This document shows, piece by piece, positions 1 through 7,020 of a stretch of 9,351 nucleotides of DNA. A program made the position numbers and the translations under genes. Location of the stretch: assembly GCA_036517235.1 (NCBI GenBank), contig DATDXL010000087.1, positions 1-9,351 on the forward strand, read 5' to 3'. The stretch is from 2-02-FULL-46-13 sp036517235 (lineage in GTDB: Bacteria; Patescibacteriota; Minisyncoccia; Phycocordibacterales; DSPV01). The stretch's first letter is position 1. Each line of letters opens with the position of its first letter. The notes beneath the pieces were generated by a model. The model saw only the letters and a program-made list of their open reading frames with translations. It was not told the DNA's origin and did no database searches.

Positions 1-1161
<1,161 letters not shown>

Positions 1162-1352
1162 ATCATTGTTTCCCGTCACAAGCGGGGGACTGATAAGGTC
1201 GTTCATCCGCCTCTTGACCAAGCCGAAAGGCTCTCGGTCGCGGATGCGTTTGGCAGTATCGGAAACTGCAGGACAAATCGGGAAAGACCGGTAGCCCTAA
1301 AGCACTTCGCTTTGCGAATGCTCGGGCAAGAACGGAACAAAACAGAGAATGG
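1162..1352 (+). ncRNA. Structured 16S trailer or small RNA of unknown identity
   Basis: This stretch has no gene but clear paired structure. A hairpin CCCG/CGGG (1172-1186) is followed by a stem CATCCGC (1204-1210) with GCGGATG (1240-1246) enclosing GACC/GGTC and GCC-GAAA-GGC. Next come GCAGT/ACTGC near 1253-1269 and a composite stem GCCC (1294-1297) with GGGC (1324-1327) enclosing AGCACTTCGC/GCGAATGCT. It runs straight from the 16S 3' end into the terminator at 1355-1384. I see no match to RNase P RNA, tmRNA, SRP RNA or 5S rRNA. The simplest reading is a processed 16S trailer; an independent small RNA, or a second intron-like insertion at the 16S 3' end, is possible. Confidence 0.4.
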
Positions 1353-1354
1353 TA

Positions 1355-1384
1355 GCAAAAACCGCCCTAGTTGGCGGTTTTTGC
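1355..1384 (+). terminator. Terminator of the 16S transcription unit
   Basis: GCAAAAACCGCC (1355-1366) pairs perfectly over 12 bp with GGCGGTTTTTGC (1373-1384), with loop CTAGTT. The T run forms the 3' arm of the stem, so the structure is A/T-symmetric and could work in both directions. It implies that the 16S transcript ends here without a 23S gene. Confidence 0.8.
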
Positions 1385-1388
1385 ATAG

Positions 1389-1418
1389 TTGACATATAGG
1401 TATAAAGGGTTGTATAAT
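1389..1418 (+). promoter_or_regulatory. Sigma70-type promoter of the small membrane protein
   Basis: A perfect -35 TTGACA (1389-1394) and a perfect -10 TATAAT (1413-1418) are separated by 18 nt, five bases after the 16S terminator. Expected transcription start is near 1425, giving a leader of about 47 nt. Confidence 0.8.
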
Positions 1419-1471
1419 TAAGGCTGAAGTAATTTGTTCTACGCAGTCAACTCTCAACGAAAGGTAATCGC

Positions 1472-1741
1472 ATGAAAAATGGAAAAAATCGAAGACGCCG
1501 TTGGCACGAAAAGCAACAGAACCGTCACTTGAGGAAGCTTGTTCTCACTACGATCGCCATTCTAGTTGCGATTCTCTGCGTCGCCTTGTTTTACGACGGG
1601 ACACATATGCCCGTCGTTCACAAGTCGAACGGGACCAAAGAAATTGTGCAGGTTTTCGACGCCAGCGGCAAGCCGATTGTTGACAAAGTCACCGAGGACA
1701 AAATCCTCGCCGGGCGATATGAAATCATCTGGGTGCTTTAA
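1472..1741 (+). CDS. Small basic single-pass membrane protein, unknown function
   Basis: An 89-residue protein I do not recognise. The first 22 residues are strongly basic (RRRR and several K/H). Residues about 23-41 form one hydrophobic segment (LVLTTIAILVAILCVALFY), followed by a roughly 45-residue polar tail with a short beta-rich stretch (IVQVFDASGKPIVDKV). The positive-inside rule predicts a cytoplasmic N-terminus and external C-terminus. The ATG at 1472 lies 47 nt after the predicted transcription start and is preceded by GAAAGG with about 7 nt spacing, one of the two purine-rich start signals in the window. It is a single-gene unit with its own promoter and terminator, directly behind the 16S gene. 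No function is suggested by context. Confidence 0.75.
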   Translation: MKNGKNRRRRWHEKQQNRHLRKLVLTTIAILVAILCVALFYDGTHMPVVHKSNGTKEIVQVFDASGKPIVDKVTEDKILAGRYEIIWVL

Positions 1742-1753
1742 GGCACCCTCACC

Positions 1754-1798
1754 TTAAGCGCCCCGACCACAGAGTGGTACGGGGCGCTTAATCTTTTT
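1754..1798 (+). terminator. Rho-independent terminator after the small membrane protein
   Basis: TTAAGCGCCCCG (1754-1765) pairs with CGGGGCGCTTAA (1780-1791), with an inner ACCAC/GTGGT stem, followed by TCTTTTT. It begins 13 nt after the stop codon. Confidence 0.9.
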
Positions 1799-1810
1799 AC
1801 GAACAACTGA

Positions 1811-1839
1811 TTATCACGTCGCTCCATTCATGGTATAAT
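1811..1839 (+). promoter_or_regulatory. Promoter giving a very short leader to the HTH/LAGLIDADG gene
   Basis: TTATCA (1811-1816), a 17-nt spacer and a perfect TATAAT (1834-1839). The ATG follows at 1855, so the leader would be about 9 nt, too short for a normal Shine-Dalgarno interaction. The same transcript would continue into the tRNA region at 2538. Confidence 0.7.
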
Positions 1840-1854
1840 TGACACACATCCAAT

Positions 1855-2547
1855 ATGAATAAGGTATTGCGACAAAAGGCGATTGAATTAAGAGTAAAAA
1901 GCGAGAAGAGCTACTCTGCAATTAAGCGCATCTTGGGTGTCTCAAAGAGCACTCTAAGTTATTGGCTTAAGGATTATCCCCTAAGTTCCGAGAAGATATA
2001 TGAGCTACGATTGAAAGGTTGGCAGAAGGGAGAAGTAAGTCGTGAGTTGTATCGGGCAACCATGCGTTCTAAGCGAGAAGTTGCGGAACAATCAGTATTC
2101 AAGTCCGAGTATAGAAAACTTGGTAGGATTTCCGACAAGTCTTTATTTATCGCAGGGCTGATGTTATATTTAGCGGAAGGTGCCAAACATAAGGCATCTA
2201 GTATTGTACTAGCAAATACGGACTATCGCACTATACGCTTCTTCATAAAATGGCTTGAAAGATTCCTTGAAATACCCCGTGAGAAGTTGCGAGTACAACT
2301 GCACCTCTATGAGACGATGGTTGCAGAGAAGGAGCGAAGATTTTGGCAAAAGAGTTTGGGGCTAACGAAGAGCCAATTTTATAAATCCTCCATCCGTCCT
2401 CTTAAAAAAGGCAGTTTCTCCTACCAAGAATCTTTTCGTCATGGTACCTGCAGTCTTTACGCTTTTGGGGAACAAAAGAGAACGACACTTATGATGGCGA
2501 TTCAGGCATTTATGAAGAGAAGTGAGGAATGGGTTATGCGCGTGTAG
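1855..2547 (+). CDS. HTH-containing LAGLIDADG-like homing endonuclease, overlapping a tRNA 5' end
   Basis: A 230-residue basic protein. Residues about 19-40 form a helix-turn-helix of the resolvase/MarR-like type (YSAIKRILGVSKSTLSYWLK). Residues 97-109 (LFIAGLMLYLAEG) look like a LAGLIDADG helix with the acidic residue E108 in the final turn, followed by a beta/alpha pattern typical of such folds. With one motif it would have to act as a dimer. No Shine-Dalgarno is visible; the start fits the short-leader promoter. The last codons (ATG CGC GTG TAG) overlap the tRNA that starts at 2538: Met228 shares its last base, Arg229 and Val230 are acceptor-stem sequence, and the stop is tRNA U8-A9-G10. 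Context suggests a mobile endonuclease whose target is the tRNA locus. Nuclease activity is inferred from the motif, and degeneration or a non-nuclease DNA-binding role cannot be excluded. Confidence 0.7.
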   Translation: MNKVLRQKAIELRVKSEKSYSAIKRILGVSKSTLSYWLKDYPLSSEKIYELRLKGWQKGEVSRELYRATMRSKREVAEQSVFKSEYRKLGRISDKSLFIAGLMLYLAEGAKHKASSIVLANTDYRTIRFFIKWLERFLEIPREKLRVQLHLYETMVAEKERRFWQKSLGLTKSQFYKSSIRPLKKGSFSYQESFRHGTCSLYAFGEQKRTTLMMAIQAFMKRSEEWVMRV

Positions 2548-2573
2548 CTCAGCTGGTGAGAGCGCTCGACTGA

Positions 2574-2690
2574 CCCCAAAGCAAAATATGCGTGTGTAGT
2601 TCAATGGTAGAACGCCGTCCTGATAAGACGGAGGCCGTAGGTCCGATTCCTACCACACGCAATAAGTGTTGACGCATATTTGCTATGGGG
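2574..2690 (+). repeat. Long imperfect inverted repeat enclosing tRNA-Ile
   Basis: CCCCAAAGCAAAATATGCG (2574-2592) pairs with CGCATATTTGCTATGGGG (2673-2690): about 17 pairs with one mismatch and one bulged A. The 5' arm starts directly after the interrupted anticodon loop CTGA. Its inner end shares bases 2590-2592 with the tRNA-Ile acceptor stem, so the long stem and the tRNA fold compete for those three bases. Confidence 0.8.
2590..2661 (+). tRNA. tRNA-Ile(GAU), nested inside another tRNA
   Basis: A full cloverleaf: acceptor GCGTGTG/CACACGC, D stem GTTC/GAAC, anticodon stem CCGTC/GACGG with loop CTGATAA (anticodon GAU, 2622-2624), variable AGGCC, T stem GTAGG/CCTAC and discriminator A2661. 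CCA is not encoded. The T loop is TCCGATT, so position 55 is C instead of the almost invariant U. It lies on the same strand as, and inside, the interrupted tRNA 2538-2826. Confidence 0.9.
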
Positions 2691-2735
2691 CACGTAATCG
2701 GGAGGTTGAGGTGCGAATATTTGGAGCACTGAAAG

Positions 2736-2783
2736 ACTTTTTGAGGTAATATTGAGTGAAGCGAAAAGATTATCCAAAAAGTG
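2736..2783 (+). repeat. Hairpin within the tRNA insert
   Basis: ACTTTTT followed after two bases by GGTAAT pairs with ATTATCC-AAAAAGT (about 2768-2782), roughly 12 to 13 pairs with small bulges around an A/G-rich loop. It lies between tRNA-Ile and the 3' tRNA part. It may be an intron stem-loop; no T run follows it, so it is not a convincing terminator. Confidence 0.5.
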
Positions 2784-2841
2784 TACTGCCCTTGTAAGGA
2801 GACATGTTCGACTCCTGGCACGCGCAAAAAGTATCTTGTAT

Positions 2842-2871
2842 TTGTGAAATAGCGGAATAGCGTGCTAACAT
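2842..2871 (+). promoter_or_regulatory. Putative leaderless promoter of the pilin-like gene
   Basis: TTGTGA (2842-2847), an 18-nt spacer and TAACAT (2866-2871) preceded by TGC, an extended -10. Transcription would start within about 3 nt of the ATG at 2881, so the mRNA would be leaderless or nearly so. Confidence 0.5.
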
Positions 2872-2880
2872 TTATCAAAC

Positions 2881-3342
2881 ATGAACAAGAGAGAGTATAT
2901 AGTTGTAGGATTTGTGGCTATCGTGACACTTCTCGGGATTGCTAGCGCATACTTTGTGTTTTCTCCTAGAAGGAGTGCAGAAAACAACAATAATGTTGTC
3001 GTTGATAGCTTAACTGAACTGAGAATTCAAGCAGAGCTTCTTTTTTACGATAGTTGGGGTTACAAGGAGTTATGTTCTGGAGGGTATATAAATCAGGAGA
3101 TTAACTCAAGTCTGTCTCAAATCATATCTACTATCCTGTCCGCGAAAGGAGTTTCTACTCAGGGTGACGCGGGTGTGCAGTGTAGTGCATCAGATAAAGA
3201 ATTTTCAGTATCCGTTTCATTGCTTGGCGGGAAGCATTGGTGTCCTACAAATCCAACATTTGAGGGGCCTAGTGTCAAATACTGTACCAACGGTTCTAAT
3301 CGTTGGTTTATTAACAATTTAGGCGTTGCTGGACTCAAATAA
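2881..3342 (+). CDS. Membrane-anchored protein with pilin-like C-terminal region
   Basis: A 153-residue protein. After MNKREY, residues about 7-28 form a hydrophobic helix (IVVGFVAIVTLLGIASAYFVF), followed by a Ser/Asn-rich linker and an external domain with four cysteines (ELC, VQC, HWC, KYC) that could form two disulfides. The order helix, LTELRIQAELLFYDS, cysteine, glycine-rich loops and a late Cys/Trp motif resembles small type IV pilins and pseudopilins. However, the classic GFTLIE prepilin peptidase site is missing, so it may simply be a signal-anchored protein of that fold. No Shine-Dalgarno is visible, and the start sits directly behind the putative promoter. The next gene starts 14 nt after the stop and is probably co-transcribed. 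Function unknown. Confidence 0.65.
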   Translation: MNKREYIVVGFVAIVTLLGIASAYFVFSPRRSAENNNNVVVDSLTELRIQAELLFYDSWGYKELCSGGYINQEINSSLSQIISTILSAKGVSTQGDAGVQCSASDKEFSVSVSLLGGKHWCPTNPTFEGPSVKYCTNGSNRWFINNLGVAGLK

Positions 3343-3356
3343 CAAGCTAAATCACT

Positions 3357-3635
3357 ATGGGATTTTTTGGACCAGATAGAGGACCGCATGTCTCCCGCGA
3401 TGAATTTCACAACAAGGTGAAATCCGATTTGCACGCGAAAGGATTCAATCACCGCGAGCTTGAACAGCTTGAGGGATACTTTCACTGGAGCTTGCATGAG
3501 GAGGGGAGCCAGAAAGGCATAGACAAGCACGAGGTAGAACGTACGGTAGATTGGCTCCGTGAACATAGACAACATCACTCTTTCAGCGATGAGCAGATAG
3601 AGCACATCAACCACGCGCTCAGAAAGCATCTATAA
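3357..3635 (+). CDS. Small charged cytosolic protein, unknown function
   Basis: A 92-residue protein, rich in His, Glu and Lys, without a membrane segment. It is predicted to be almost all helical, with a pattern of short amphipathic helices (DEFHNKVKSDLHAKGF, HRELEQLEGYFHWSLHEEG, DKHEVERTVDWLREH, SDEQIEHINHALRKHL). I do not recognise a family. It follows the pilin-like gene by 14 nt, has no Shine-Dalgarno, and is closed by the terminator at 3655. The pair is probably one transcript; what links them is unclear. Confidence 0.7.
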   Translation: MGFFGPDRGPHVSRDEFHNKVKSDLHAKGFNHRELEQLEGYFHWSLHEEGSQKGIDKHEVERTVDWLREHRQHHSFSDEQIEHINHALRKHL

Positions 3636-3654
3636 ATCCGTGTTGAAAACAGGG

Positions 3655-3690
3655 AAAAATGATGTGTTAGAATGAACACATCATTTTTCT
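3655..3690 (+). terminator. Strong, symmetric terminator
   Basis: AAAAATGATGTGTT (3655-3668) pairs perfectly over 14 bp with AACACATCATTTTT (3675-3688), with loop AGAATG. The A run before and T run after allow termination on both strands. It separates the 2881-3635 unit from ppsA. Confidence 0.85.
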
Positions 3691-3696
3691 TTATGG

Positions 3697-3852
3697 ATCC
3701 CGTTAGAAATTTACAAAACAAGTACCACGCGAAGCGCGAGAGGCGAATAGCCTCATCCCTCTCTCCGGCGCAGCGCTTCGCCTCAAACGGGGCGTACCTA
3801 TTCGGTACCCGCACTGCGCAGAATTATTTACTCGTAAATTTCTAACTGGGAT
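3697..3852. repeat. Inverted-repeat element (MITE- or REP-like) ahead of ppsA
   Basis: The terminal repeats are ATCCCGTTAGAAATTTAC (3697-3714) and GTAAATTTCTAACTGGGAT (3834-3852), complementary except for one inserted T. Inside are nested complements: AGTACC (3721) with GGTAC (3804), GCGAAGCGC (3729-3737) with GCGCTTCGC (3773-3781), GAGGCGA (3740-3746) with TCGCCTC (3778-3784), and small hairpins GAGGC/GCCTC and GTACC/GGTAC. The whole 156 bp can fold as one large branched cruciform or RNA leader. From memory, elements with CTAAC-GGG termini recur in Parcubacteria intergenic DNA; I cannot verify this here. The right end contains the ppsA start codon. Confidence 0.75.
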
Positions 3853-6274
3853 GGATAAACAGAGTGCTCTTATTTTATGGTTTGACCAGCTCGGCATTGA
3901 GGATGTGCCTTTTGTCGGTGGCAAAAACGCGGCATTGGGGGAGATGTACTCGAACCTGGGAAAGCTCGGTATAGCGGTGCCGAACGGTTTTGCCTTGACC
4001 TCGCGCGCGTACCGCTCATTTCTCGATGGTGCAGGGCTGACAGAAAAGATACGGGAGGTTCTGAGCGACCTCGACACGGGGAATATGAGGAATCTCCAGA
4101 AGCGTGGCGCAAAAGTACGCAAACTCATTCTCAAAGCGAAGCTTCCTAAGGAGTTGGAGGCAGCAGTTGCGGAAGCGTATGCAAATCTGGAGAAGCAGTG
4201 TGGTAAAGGGGTTGATGTGGCGGTCCGCTCCTCGGCGACAGCGGAAGACCTTCCGGGTGCGTCGTTCGCGGGCCAGCAGGAGACCTACCTCAACATCTCC
4301 GGTATCGAGGCCGTACTTCTTGCGACCAAGATGTGCATTTCTTCGCTCTTTACCGACCGCGCTATTTCGTACCGAGCGGATAAAGGGTTCGCCCATACCG
4401 AGATCGCGCTCTCGGTCGGTATTCAAAAGATGGTTCGAAGCGATGTTGGGGCTTCTGGCGTTGCCTTTTCTATCGATACGGAAACTGGTTTTGACAAGGT
4501 AGTCGTCATCAACAGCGCGTACGGCTTGGGCGAGATGGTGGTGCAGGGGAAAGTGACGCCGGATGAATTCACTGTTTTCAAACCGACGCTCGCGGAAGGG
4601 TATAAGGCTATCATCGGGCAGGACCTTGGTCCCAAGGAGGTAAAGATGGTGTACGCGGGGAACAAGACAAAAATAGTGGATACCACTCCTGCCGAGCGGG
4701 CGGCGTGGAGCCTCTCCCGTGATGAAGTGGTCAAGCTTGCCTCATGGGTGGTAAGCGTCGAGAACTATTTTTCTGAAAAACGAGGGGCTTACCAGCCGAT
4801 GGATACCGAGTGGGCGAAAGACGGTAAGACAGGGGAGCTTTTCATCGTGCAAGCCCGTCCTGAGACGGTGCGGGCTATGGAAGACAAGAACGTGTACAAG
4901 GAGTATGTACTTAAGCAAAAAGGAAAGGAATTAGTAAAAGGAACGGCGGTTGGTACCAAAATCGCGAGTGGCCCCGTGCGCATCATTCATGACGTAAAGC
5001 ACATTGGTGAGTTTAAGAAAGGGGAAGTGTTGGTGACCGAGATTACCGATCCCGACTGGGAGCCCATCATGAAGATAGCGTCGGCTATCATCACGGACAA
5101 GGGCGGGCGTACCAGCCATGCGGCAATCGTTTCCCGCGAGCTTGGCATTACGTGTATCGTAGGTGCGATCAATGCGACAAAAGTGCTGCGGGAAGGACAA
5201 GACATTACCGTTGACTGTTCCTCCGGCAAAGAGGGGGTAGTGTACGAAGGGAAGCTTGCATTCGAAACCGAGGAACACCGGCTCGACAAAATCCCAGAGA
5301 CGAAGACGAAGATCATGGTCAATATCGGTTCTCCCGACGAAGCATTTGCCAAGCATTTTCTTCCGGCAAAGGGGGTAGGTCTCGGACGGCTTGAGTTCAT
5401 CATCACCTCGCACATCGGTATTCACCCGAATGCCCTTCTGGAGTATGAGAAGCTCAAGGCAGACACCAAGGATAAAGTTAAACAAGCGGTAGTTCAGGAA
5501 ATAGATAAGCGAACTGCCGGATACAAAAACAAAGCGGAATTTTATGTCGATGAATTAGCCGAAGGCATTGCTAAGATCGGTGTAGCGTTCCATCCCCACG
5601 AGGTCATCATCAGGTTTTCTGATTTTAAGACCAACGAGTACGTGACTTTGGTTGGCGGACAGTTCTATGAGCCCAAAGAAGAGAATCCTATGATCGGGTG
5701 GCGAGGGGCTTCTCGCTATTATGATCCGAAATTCAAAGCAGCATTCGCGCTTGAGTGCAAAGCGCTTAAACGCGTACGGGATGAGTTCGGTCTCAAGAAT
5801 GTCATACCGATGATACCCTTTTGCCGCACTCCCGAAGAACTGCGCAAGGTCACCCAAGTCCTCAAAGAGAATGGATTGAGCAAAGAGAATGATGCTTCGT
5901 ACAAGCTCTATGTGATGTGCGAGATTCCTTCCAATGTTATCCTAGCTGACCAGTTTTTAGATCTTTGCGACGGTTTTTCTATCGGCAGTAATGACCTTAC
6001 CCAGCTCACGCTCGGGCTTGATAGAGACTCAGGTATCGTCGCGGGAATCTCCAATGAAAAAGACGAAGCAGTAAAAATGCTTATCGCAGAGGTGATAAAG
6101 AAGTGCAACGAGCGTGGCAAGTACATAGGTATCTGCGGTCAGGCACCCTCTGATTTTCCGGACTTCGCGCAGTTTCTTGTGGAGCGGGGGATAACGAGCA
6201 TTTCACTCAATCCCGACACCATCATTAAGACTCTACTTGCAGTCGCGGAGAAGGAGAAAGCCTTGGGGAAGTAG
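3851..6274 (+). CDS. ppsA: Phosphoenolpyruvate synthase (pyruvate, water dikinase)
   Basis: An 807-residue cytosolic enzyme making phosphoenolpyruvate from pyruvate and ATP, with AMP and phosphate released (EC 2.7.9.2); E. coli PpsA is 792 residues. The N-terminal ATP-binding domain has the typical LWFDQLG...VGGKNAALGEM start and VRSSATAEDLPGASFAGQ (R126 onward). The swivelling phosphohistidine domain has GGRTSHAAIVSRELG with catalytic H423. The C-terminal PEP/pyruvate TIM-barrel has GWRGASRYY, CEIPSNV, GSNDLTQLTLGLDRDS and GICGQAPSD with the acid/base C762. All key residues are present, so it should be active. The start is supported by alignment to PpsA N-termini; it has no Shine-Dalgarno and its ATG belongs to the preceding inverted repeat. 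In a reduced genome it may serve gluconeogenesis or, run in reverse, ATP formation from PEP; that role is inference. Confidence 0.97.
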   Translation: MDKQSALILWFDQLGIEDVPFVGGKNAALGEMYSNLGKLGIAVPNGFALTSRAYRSFLDGAGLTEKIREVLSDLDTGNMRNLQKRGAKVRKLILKAKLPKELEAAVAEAYANLEKQCGKGVDVAVRSSATAEDLPGASFAGQQETYLNISGIEAVLLATKMCISSLFTDRAISYRADKGFAHTEIALSVGIQKMVRSDVGASGVAFSIDTETGFDKVVVINSAYGLGEMVVQGKVTPDEFTVFKPTLAEGYKAIIGQDLGPKEVKMVYAGNKTKIVDTTPAERAAWSLSRDEVVKLASWVVSVENYFSEKRGAYQPMDTEWAKDGKTGELFIVQARPETVRAMEDKNVYKEYVLKQKGKELVKGTAVGTKIASGPVRIIHDVKHIGEFKKGEVLVTEITDPDWEPIMKIASAIITDKGGRTSHAAIVSRELGITCIVGAINATKVLREGQDITVDCSSGKEGVVYEGKLAFETEEHRLDKIPETKTKIMVNIGSPDEAFAKHFLPAKGVGLGRLEFIITSHIGIHPNALLEYEKLKADTKDKVKQAVVQEIDKRTAGYKNKAEFYVDELAEGIAKIGVAFHPHEVIIRFSDFKTNEYVTLVGGQFYEPKEENPMIGWRGASRYYDPKFKAAFALECKALKRVRDEFGLKNVIPMIPFCRTPEELRKVTQVLKENGLSKENDASYKLYVMCEIPSNVILADQFLDLCDGFSIGSNDLTQLTLGLDRDSGIVAGISNEKDEAVKMLIAEVIKKCNERGKYIGICGQAPSDFPDFAQFLVERGITSISLNPDTIIKTLLAVAEKEKALGK

Positions 6275-6278
6275 TTTT

Positions 6279-6362
6279 TGCCGAAGAAGGGATTTGAACC
6301 CTTACGAGGTTGCCCTCACTGCGCCCTGAACGCAGCGCGTCTGCCAATTTCGCCACTTCGGC
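6279..6362 (-). tRNA. tRNA-Leu(CAG)
   Basis: Read on the minus strand from 6362: acceptor GCCGAAG/CTTCGGC, D arm with GGCGAAATTGGCAGACGC, anticodon stem CTGCG/CGCAG with loop TTCAGGG (anticodon CAG), a class II variable arm (GAGGGCAACCTC region) and T loop TTCAAAT. Discriminator A is at 6279 and CCA is not encoded. It ends 4 nt from the ppsA stop, in convergent orientation. Its 5' half is also the end of the LAGLIDADG gene. Confidence 0.95.
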
Positions 6363-7014
6363 TTGATTCGATTATGCTCAATGTACGCTTGATTTTCAAG
6401 TACTTCCTTCTCAGGAAAGGAATGTTCTTTGAGTAATACATCTGCTTTGAAAGTACCAATGCCTCCCTCTTAGAATATTTTAATTGCACATAGGAATTGT
6501 TTTTATTGTAACTAAGATAACCTCTAACATGTAGCAACGTTAAGAGCTTATCACGTAACCAATCAAGATACTTCTGGCTACCTGAAGTAAAGGATATATA
6601 AAACCGATAACTCTTCTTCCAAGTGGGATCGTAGTAGGAATAACTACAACCGTCGCCGTCGAAGTATCCTCTGAGAAAATCAAGAAAATATTCGTTAGGT
6701 ACTATTACGGAGGCGATGGTATTTGACTTAGCCGGCAAGACCCCGATTTCGTTTAGAAATTTGTAGAAAAGCACATCACCGAATTGAGTATGATAGGCGA
6801 GGTTCCAGTTGCTAGAGTGCTTGGTACTCGTTTTATTCTTTAGTCCCAGGCATCTCTTGAATGTTTCAACCTGTATCTTGTCTTTTGACGTAAGTGACAT
6901 ATGCCCTCCATCTCTGGAAAGCCACCCATCGGCGACCAGTAATCCAATTGCGCAGGCGAATCTGATCGACCATTTAATAGCTACTTTCCCTTTGGGTTTT
7001 GGTCCTGGTTTCAT
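6316..7014 (-). CDS. LAGLIDADG homing endonuclease ending inside tRNA-Leu
   Basis: A 232-residue protein with two LAGLIDADG motifs, CAIGLLVADG (residues 21-30) and FLRGYFDGDG (about 113-122), both with the catalytic Asp in the last turn, so it can act as a monomer. Between and after them are the expected beta-strand regions (GHMSLTSKDKIQVETFKRCLG; YRFYISFTSGSQKYLDWLRDKL). It resembles free-standing or intron-encoded endonucleases that cut long asymmetric sites. The last 15 residues (SRSGEIGRRAAFRAQ) are translated tRNA-Leu sequence and the TGA lies just after the anticodon stem, a 47-nt overlap. Start ATG at 7014-7012 follows a -10 box by 6 nt, so the mRNA is probably leaderless. A/T-rich codon use differs from the G/C-richer neighbours ppsA and 7204-8490, in line with acquisition. 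Confidence 0.85.
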   Translation of the reverse strand: MKPGPKPKGKVAIKWSIRFACAIGLLVADGWLSRDGGHMSLTSKDKIQVETFKRCLGLKNKTSTKHSSNWNLAYHTQFGDVLFYKFLNEIGVLPAKSNTIASVIVPNEYFLDFLRGYFDGDGCSYSYYDPTWKKSYRFYISFTSGSQKYLDWLRDKLLTLLHVRGYLSYNKNNSYVQLKYSKREALVLSKQMYYSKNIPFLRRKYLKIKRTLSIIESSRSGEIGRRAAFRAQ

Positions 7015-7020
7015 TGCTTA

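Larger units (their letters stand above)
2538..2826 (+). tRNA. Interrupted tRNA (5' and 3' parts separated by about 230 nt)
   Basis: The 5' part starts at 2538: acceptor GCGCGTG, TA, D stem GCTC/GAGC, then CTCGA (2565-2569) and the start of an anticodon loop, CTGA. A perfectly matching acceptor strand CACGCGC plus discriminator A ends at 2826, preceded by T-loop TTCGACT (2807-2813) and CCTGG. Between them is an insert containing tRNA-Ile and several hairpins. The exon joins are not settled. TCGGG (2698-2702) can complete the anticodon stem, with anticodon GAU or GAC depending on the cut. CTTGTAA near 2791 resembles a Thr(UGU) loop. The 5' strand of the T stem (CCAGG expected) is not found. 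It may be a functional intron-containing tRNA or a broken one. No CCA is encoded. Confidence 0.55.

Noticed and set aside
1203..1457. 84-codon minus-strand frame across the 16S trailer
   Set aside because: It overlaps paired RNA structure, a terminator and a promoter and has no start signal.
2788..2826. An independent tRNA-Thr(UGU) suggested by loop CTTGTAA
   Set aside because: There is no D arm in front of it, no room for a variable loop, and the T stem is poorly paired; it is treated as part of the interrupted tRNA.
3643..3673. TTGAAA ... TAGAAT as a ppsA promoter
   Set aside because: The spacing of 19 nt is long, and the -10 falls in the loop of a strong terminator that would stop the transcript at once.
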